From positions 1 to 11,483 of the forward strand of contig JAUCNG010372484.1 in the NCBI GenBank assembly GCA_032353305.1: DNA of 11,483 bases, read 5' to 3'. The translations under genes and the position numbers were made by a program. Below are positions 8,367 to 11,483 of the stretch, in pieces. Within the stretch, counting starts at the first letter, position 1; the number at the start of each line of letters is the position of its first letter. The notes under the pieces were generated by a model. That model was given only the letters and a program-made list of their open reading frames with translations, ran no database searches and was not told where the DNA came from. Source of the DNA: Cephalothrix spiralis. Taxonomy: Eukaryota > Nemertea > Palaeonemertea > Archinemertea > Cephalotrichidae.

Positions 8367-8710
8367 TACAGTGTGTTCCAATATTATGGAAAACAGCCAG
8401 ATAACGTCATATTGTGACTTATTATAAATATTCTAATAGTTGCAAATAATTATTTTCAATCACTTTTCAAAAATTTAGAAAAATTTAAAAGTCGTAAGAA
8501 AATCTCAAAAATTATTTTTTTCCCGAGAAAGGACTTTCATTTATAATAGTATATGCCGCCTACACTGGGAAACATAACTCTTTGGTCCTTTAGGGAAATT
8601 CATGTAGCTCAGTTGTTAGACAGATTGCACCAAATTTATTTTATTTGAAATATATGGTTAATTCATAAATAAGTCAGAATATGACGTCCATAATATTGGG
8701 ACACCCTGTA
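8367..8710. mobile_element. Mariner-type MITE, right copy
   Basis: The termini are TACAGTGTGTTCCAATATT at 8367 and AATATTGGGACACCCTGTA ending at 8710; they pair at about 21 of 23 outer positions. The inverted repeat originally ran about 55 bp: GACGTCATATTGTGACTTATTATAAAT-like sequence inside the left arm has its complement (ATTCATAAATAAGTCAGAATATGACGT) at about 8661-8687. A 14-nt piece corresponding to AAAACAGCCAGATA is missing from the right arm. TA flanks both ends, followed by a short TA run. No transposase is encoded. The interior includes a tRNA-like box A (see findings) that is absent from the left copy. Confidence 0.82.
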
Positions 8711-9068
8711 TATATATATACCCTCCGCCCAAAATTATATTGATACATTTTATTTTATATTCTCATAATCAAAACTAAATACCGACTTTAGCGGTAGTTA
8801 ATCGCGGTATTTAATAGCTTCTGTATAAACATTCTGGTATATACTATAGTCCATCAAATTCTACAATCCTTTCTTAAAGGATATTTGCACCATAATGATA
8901 AAATTTACATAGATTTTTACGGCTATTTTAGTTGATCAAATAATATTTATAGCAAAAATAGTTTCATAAACATACTAATCCTTAACACGTTAAGTTTTTC
9001 CTCGATCATAAAAATTCTATTCCTTAAAAACATGACTAGTTTAACTTTAAAATGCAATAATACTGGTA

Positions 9069-9791
9069 TTATTCATGGAATGTTTTTAAACGAGTTGAAC
9101 GTCTTCGTTGCGAATTATTTTCGGTAACCAATTTCCGTTTTCTGCCGCGACGAGAATTATTTGAAGTCGTTGGAGTCAAAACTAATGTAGAGTTTTCTGT
9201 TAGCAAATCCTCGCTGTCGTATACACTGTCCTCCGATGCTTCTATAGTATCGCCACTGCCTTTTCCAACTAGTGACGGATCCGATATATCATTAAGTAGT
9301 GACAGATTCGTGACTCTGTCCCCACAAGTTTCAGTTTTACTACTTTCTAATAAACTGTTTCCAATAGTACTACTTTCGAGTAAACTATTTCCAATTGTTG
9401 CTTTCGTTTTCCGTAATCCTGGTGCACGGAATCCCCTTTTTACACTATTTTGAGGTATTGTGGGTAATTTCGGAAGTGGTGGGGTTCCGTACATTTGTTC
9501 ACACATTTCTAGCTTTCTTGATTTTTTTTGCTGTAGCGCACTTTTCCTCTCGAATTCCTCCTTTTTATCATTATCATTTGTTGACGAGAAACATGGAGTT
9601 TGAAAGGAGCGGTTTGAAATAATCGCATTTTTAGGAGTCTCATTGATCCTAAAATTTTCTGGTAAATCGTTTCCGTTTTTCGATGGAGTTTCCATTTTTG
9701 GCGTTATAACTGGCTTGAACGGTGCTGTGCTTGGGAAGTCTTTTCCGTTATCCGGTTTAGGCGTTACAGGTCTGTGAGGTGTAGTAAAAGA
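9069..9791 (-). CDS. Terminal exon of an unrecognised basic, TP-rich protein
   Basis: The exon is read from a strong acceptor (TTTTTTGTTTCAG|TCTTTT, first base 9791) to TAA at 9071-9069, giving 240 residues in phase 0 with the exon at 10920-11009. It is rich in Thr-Pro (eight TP pairs, two in the CDK form TP-x-K/R: TPHR and TPSK), Lys, Ser and Asn, with no globular domain visible. A 10-residue tandem repeat (TIGNSLLESS twice) lies at 9339-9398. The C-terminus is basic (RRGRKRK, then QRRRSTRLKTFHE) and looks like a nuclear-localisation or DNA-binding tail. Possible polyadenylation signals on this strand are an ATTAAA near 8813 and an AATAAA at 8754-8749. Disorder plus TP and basic motifs suggest a nuclear cell-cycle protein, but the family is unknown to me. 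Confidence 0.8.
   Translation of the reverse strand, partial: SFTTPHRPVTPKPDNGKDFPSTAPFKPVITPKMETPSKNGNDLPENFRINETPKNAIISNRSFQTPCFSSTNDNDKKEEFERKSALQQKKSRKLEMCEQMYGTPPLPKLPTIPQNSVKRGFRAPGLRKTKATIGNSLLESSTIGNSLLESSKTETCGDRVTNLSLLNDISDPSLVGKGSGDTIEASEDSVYDSEDLLTENSTLVLTPTTSNNSRRGRKRKLVTENNSQRRRSTRLKTFHE
9339..9398 (-). repeat. In-frame tandem duplication of a 30-bp unit within the terminal exon
   Basis: Bases 9339-9368 and 9369-9398 are two 30-bp units differing at four positions, all compatible with the same ten residues (TIGNSLLESS). The duplication keeps the frame. The pseudogene fragment at 3877-4040 has only one unit. Confidence 0.9.
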
Positions 9792-10156
9792 CTGAAACAA
9801 AAAATATATAATCATTGGTATGTCGAATTCTAAACTCCAGTTTTCAACCCCAAGGCGGACCCAAACCCATCAACCCCTTCATTTTAATTTCTGCTTCTAA
9901 AACATAATAAAATGGATCGCTCGCTATTGCGTTATGATGTATGAGCATATTGATTTCCAAAACAATGGCGTCCTATGTTGTAGAAGTTATATTTCATATT
10001 GCTATCAGATTTATTGTATTTTCTGCCAATTTTGATCTTTAAATTCAGTTTTATGCCTCTATGGGACGTCTTGGTCTTCAGATATCCTACATTTTCCGTA
10101 ACTATAAGGTTTGGGTTCATCTTTGAGGTATCTTTGCGGAGGACGGCCGCATAGTT

Positions 10157-10345
10157 TTCATTTTTCGCCTATATACATGTATATACACAATTGGACGGAA
10201 AAATTGGCTAGGGCAAATTGGTACATTTTCGGCCCCCAACGGTTTTGCATATTGGCGGGTAGTTGACACCCACAAACTATATATTTCTGGAAAGGTCTTG
10301 GAAAGTGCTGATCCCTCGAGGTTTTAGATTTTTGCCTCACCCCCT
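10157..10345 (-). repeat. Second copy of the interspersed hairpin-family repeat
   Basis: On the minus strand 10336-10247 reads GGCAAAAATCTAAAACC...GATCAGCACTTTCCAAGACC...AAATATATAGTTTGT...CCGCCAATATGC, matching 6929-7017 over about 90 bp at roughly three quarters identity by eye. Only one module is present here, so no long stem forms. The outer part towards 10157 has no counterpart in the other copy and ends near a 16-bp palindrome, TATATACATGTATATA, at 10170-10185. Its exact limits cannot be set from two copies. Confidence 0.75.
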
Positions 10346-10425
10346 GTGTGGAGGTGGGGGCGAAAAACATGATTTTTTATACGCCAGTAAAATATTCTCC
10401 TGTAGATAAAAACTCAGGGATATGA

Positions 10426-10638
10426 ATGATGAATCACAATACCGACAAATGAAATGACGTTCAGGTTCAGAGGCTTAAACTTCTGCTGAATATATAAGAC
10501 ACGGTGGTATTCATACAATTTACATTGTGACCTTGACCTTGTGGGCTTTACTTATATTTTTAGCTAAATGTTGAGCCTCTAATATCCACTGGTTTAAAAC
10601 TGAACGTCATTTCAGTTGCCTGTATTGGGACTCATCAT
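10426..10638. mobile_element. Inverted-repeat (MITE-like) element in the intron, 213 bp
   Basis: The left arm at 10426-10464 and the right arm at 10600-10638 pair over 39 bases with about seven mismatches; the inner 15 (TGAAATGACGTTCAG) are perfect. A second inner pair, AGAGGCTTAA at 10469-10478 against TTGAGCCTCT at 10571-10580, extends the symmetry with an offset. No open frame lies inside. Clear target duplications were not seen. The size and structure fit a non-autonomous DNA transposon or foldback element. No related copy is present in the window. Confidence 0.65.
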
Positions 10639-10850
10639 AAAATATGTGAATGCTTATGACAAAGCCAAACTACGCCGAAGAAGTGGGTGAAGCCCCGCAG
10701 AATGGGCAATTAGTTAGGATAAGAAAAATCGAATGGATTGGTACGCGGCTTATGATTATCCAACCGCTTTTATTTTAGCAAATCAGATTCTTCTCTTGGT
10801 GAATATGGAATTTTAATTTACCGTTTGTGTCAAACAAATACAAGCATAGC

Positions 10851-10882
10851 ATATGTTTCGGACAAACAAGTCCGAAACATAT
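10851..10882. repeat. Perfect hairpin, 13-bp stem and 6-nt loop
   Basis: ATATGTTTCGGAC, then the loop AAACAA, then GTCCGAAACATAT. The stem has no mismatch. It lies 37 nt inside the intron after the donor of the 10920-11009 exon, so the transcript carries it close to a 5' splice site. Confidence 0.9.
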
Positions 10883-10919
10883 TTAGAAAGACCTATAGAA
10901 ATTAAGCAGAAAGTATTAC

Positions 10920-11009
10920 CTTTGAGACATTAGCGGGCGCAGCTTGGCATGGAGCTGAGAGCAACTTCTTCAGTTTTACAGTCATTCTTTCACAGAGGTC
11001 TTTTTTAAC
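10920..11009 (-). CDS. Internal 90-nt exon of the minus-strand gene
   Basis: The exon is framed by an acceptor, TTTTTTTCTGCAG|GTTAAAA (first base 11009), and a donor, TCAAAG|GTAATAC (last base 10920). It is exactly 30 codons in phase 0 at both ends and open only in the frame that links its neighbours. The peptide begins VKKDLCERMTVKLKKLLSAP and is basic and amphipathic, and may form a short helix. No known domain is recognised. Being a multiple of three it could be skipped without shifting the frame. Confidence 0.75.
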
Positions 11010-11415
11010 CTGCAGAAAAAAAACAATTTGTAGATGACCAAGATCTATGTTGCTTCAAACATCAGAATATAACAGTCAATGTAACATATAAATTGCATAC
11101 TTCTTTGCTGGTTTTTAAGCATACATATGTATAGACTGACGTAATTGGGGTAAATGTTATGCTAATCCCTCCAAATCACATTTCCCCAAAAAGTAGAACA
11201 TGCTAAATGCAGATTAACTTGGAACTTATTTTTAATTAATTCCTACTTCTAATAAAGCATCACAAAAATGACTAAATTGCATGCAGCTGATAGAAATTCA
11301 TTTCTCCTATTATTATGGGACATAGAAGAAAGGAAACTAAAAAGTAGGACGTTCATTTGGATTATTTTTAAATTGTACGTTTCGAAATTTTCACTCTGAT
11401 AATTATTCATCTTAC
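11010..11415 (-). other. Intron of the minus-strand gene
   Basis: This is the 406-bp interval between the donor of the partial exon (GTAAG, 11415-11411) and the acceptor at 11010-11011. It is AT-rich, with no recognised element apart from a short ATACATATGTAT palindrome near 11123-11134. Confidence 0.7.
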
Positions 11416-11483
11416 CTTATAGCCGAGATTGAATTTCTTCAAAGGTTTCTTAAAGTGATTTTCTTTTGGCTTAGTTGTAAAAT
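11416..11483 (-). CDS. Partial exon of the minus-strand gene, cut by the window end
   Basis: Sixty-eight nt are visible before the donor, CTATAAG|GTAAGATG. The single frame that remains open gives FTTKPKENHFKK and PLKKFNLGYK and ends on a codon boundary, so it joins the 90-nt exon in phase 0; the other two frames have stops. The segment is Lys-rich and contains a KEN tripeptide, the core of a known APC/C-Cdh1 degradation signal, though a three-residue motif can occur by chance. The start of the gene lies beyond 11483. Confidence 0.7.

Larger units (their letters stand above)
7766..9497. repeat. Segmental duplication, right copy (partner 2854-4040)
   Basis: Same-orientation partner of the left copy. 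It contains, in order, the GGGCCC minisatellite, the hAT-like tail with AATAAA, the more complete MITE, the downstream flank of the minus-strand gene and 429 bp of that gene's terminal exon. Because the exon is open here and broken on the left, this copy is the better-preserved state. The left copy is probably derived from it, or both come from a once longer repeated unit. Confidence 0.9.
9792..10919 (-). other. Last intron of the minus-strand gene
   Basis: The intron is bounded by a donor, AAG|GTAATAC at 10919, and an acceptor ending CAG at 9792-9794; both join codons in phase 0. It is about 1.13 kb long and is populated by repeats: a hairpin-family module (10157-10336), an inverted-repeat element (10426-10638) and a perfect hairpin (10851-10882). 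The open frames at 9932-10120 and 10158-10370 fall inside this intron, and the second lies within the repeat; neither is taken as a gene. Confidence 0.75.

Noticed and set aside
9395-9622. Plus-strand frame antisense to the terminal exon
   Set aside because: The minus-strand exon has a good acceptor, a phase match and a non-random protein; this frame has none.
10158-10370. 70-codon minus-strand frame
   Set aside because: It lies within an interspersed repeat inside an intron, and the related repeat at 6929-7017 does not keep a corresponding frame.
1-11483. Defence island or other new multi-gene system
   Set aside because: Only two gene loci can be supported, one of them broken and one incomplete, with no functional linkage visible; claiming a system would go beyond the sequence.

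Overview
The window looks like nuclear DNA of an AT-rich animal genome. It shows spliceosomal exon borders (GTAAG-type donors, pyrimidine-rich CAG acceptors), sparse coding content, terminal-inverted-repeat elements, minisatellites, and a RING/coiled-coil/NHL-type TRIM protein in a single coding exon. Expanded families of such single-exon TRIM-NHL genes are typical of lophotrochozoans, molluscs in particular, so I lean towards an aquatic invertebrate such as a bivalve. That is an inference; no marker in the window settles it.

Layout. Bases 1-2850 hold no gene I can name: a short minisatellite, an 18-bp palindrome, one candidate minus-strand exon with a strong splice donor (678-884), unassigned ORFs and a small inverted-repeat element (2590-2699). 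Bases 2854-4040 are a diverged, deleted direct duplicate of 7766-9497. Both copies carry the same mariner-type MITE, and the left copy ends in a broken fragment (3877-4040) of the terminal exon of the gene on the right. Between the copies lies a TRIM-NHL gene on the plus strand (5178-6769). It is preserved over about 1.58 kb except for an in-frame TAG at codon 7 and a frameshift near 6100, so it reads as a recently inactivated gene. Behind it come a 48-nt-arm hairpin repeat (6848-6976), a gene-poor stretch, a C15 tract, a GGGCCC-rich minisatellite and a possible hAT transposase tail with its own AATAAA.

The right end (9069-11483) holds the last three exons, on the minus strand, of a gene that continues beyond the window. 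All three joins are phase 0. The visible 292 residues are basic, Thr-Pro-rich and low in complexity, with a KEN tripeptide and a basic C-terminus, which suggests a nuclear, perhaps cell-cycle, protein. I do not recognise the family. Its introns hold a second copy of the hairpin-repeat module, a 213-bp inverted-repeat element and a perfect 13-bp-stem hairpin.

Nothing here amounts to a new multi-gene system. The most informative content is evolutionary: a freshly broken TRIM gene inside a locus shaped by segmental duplication and small mobile elements.
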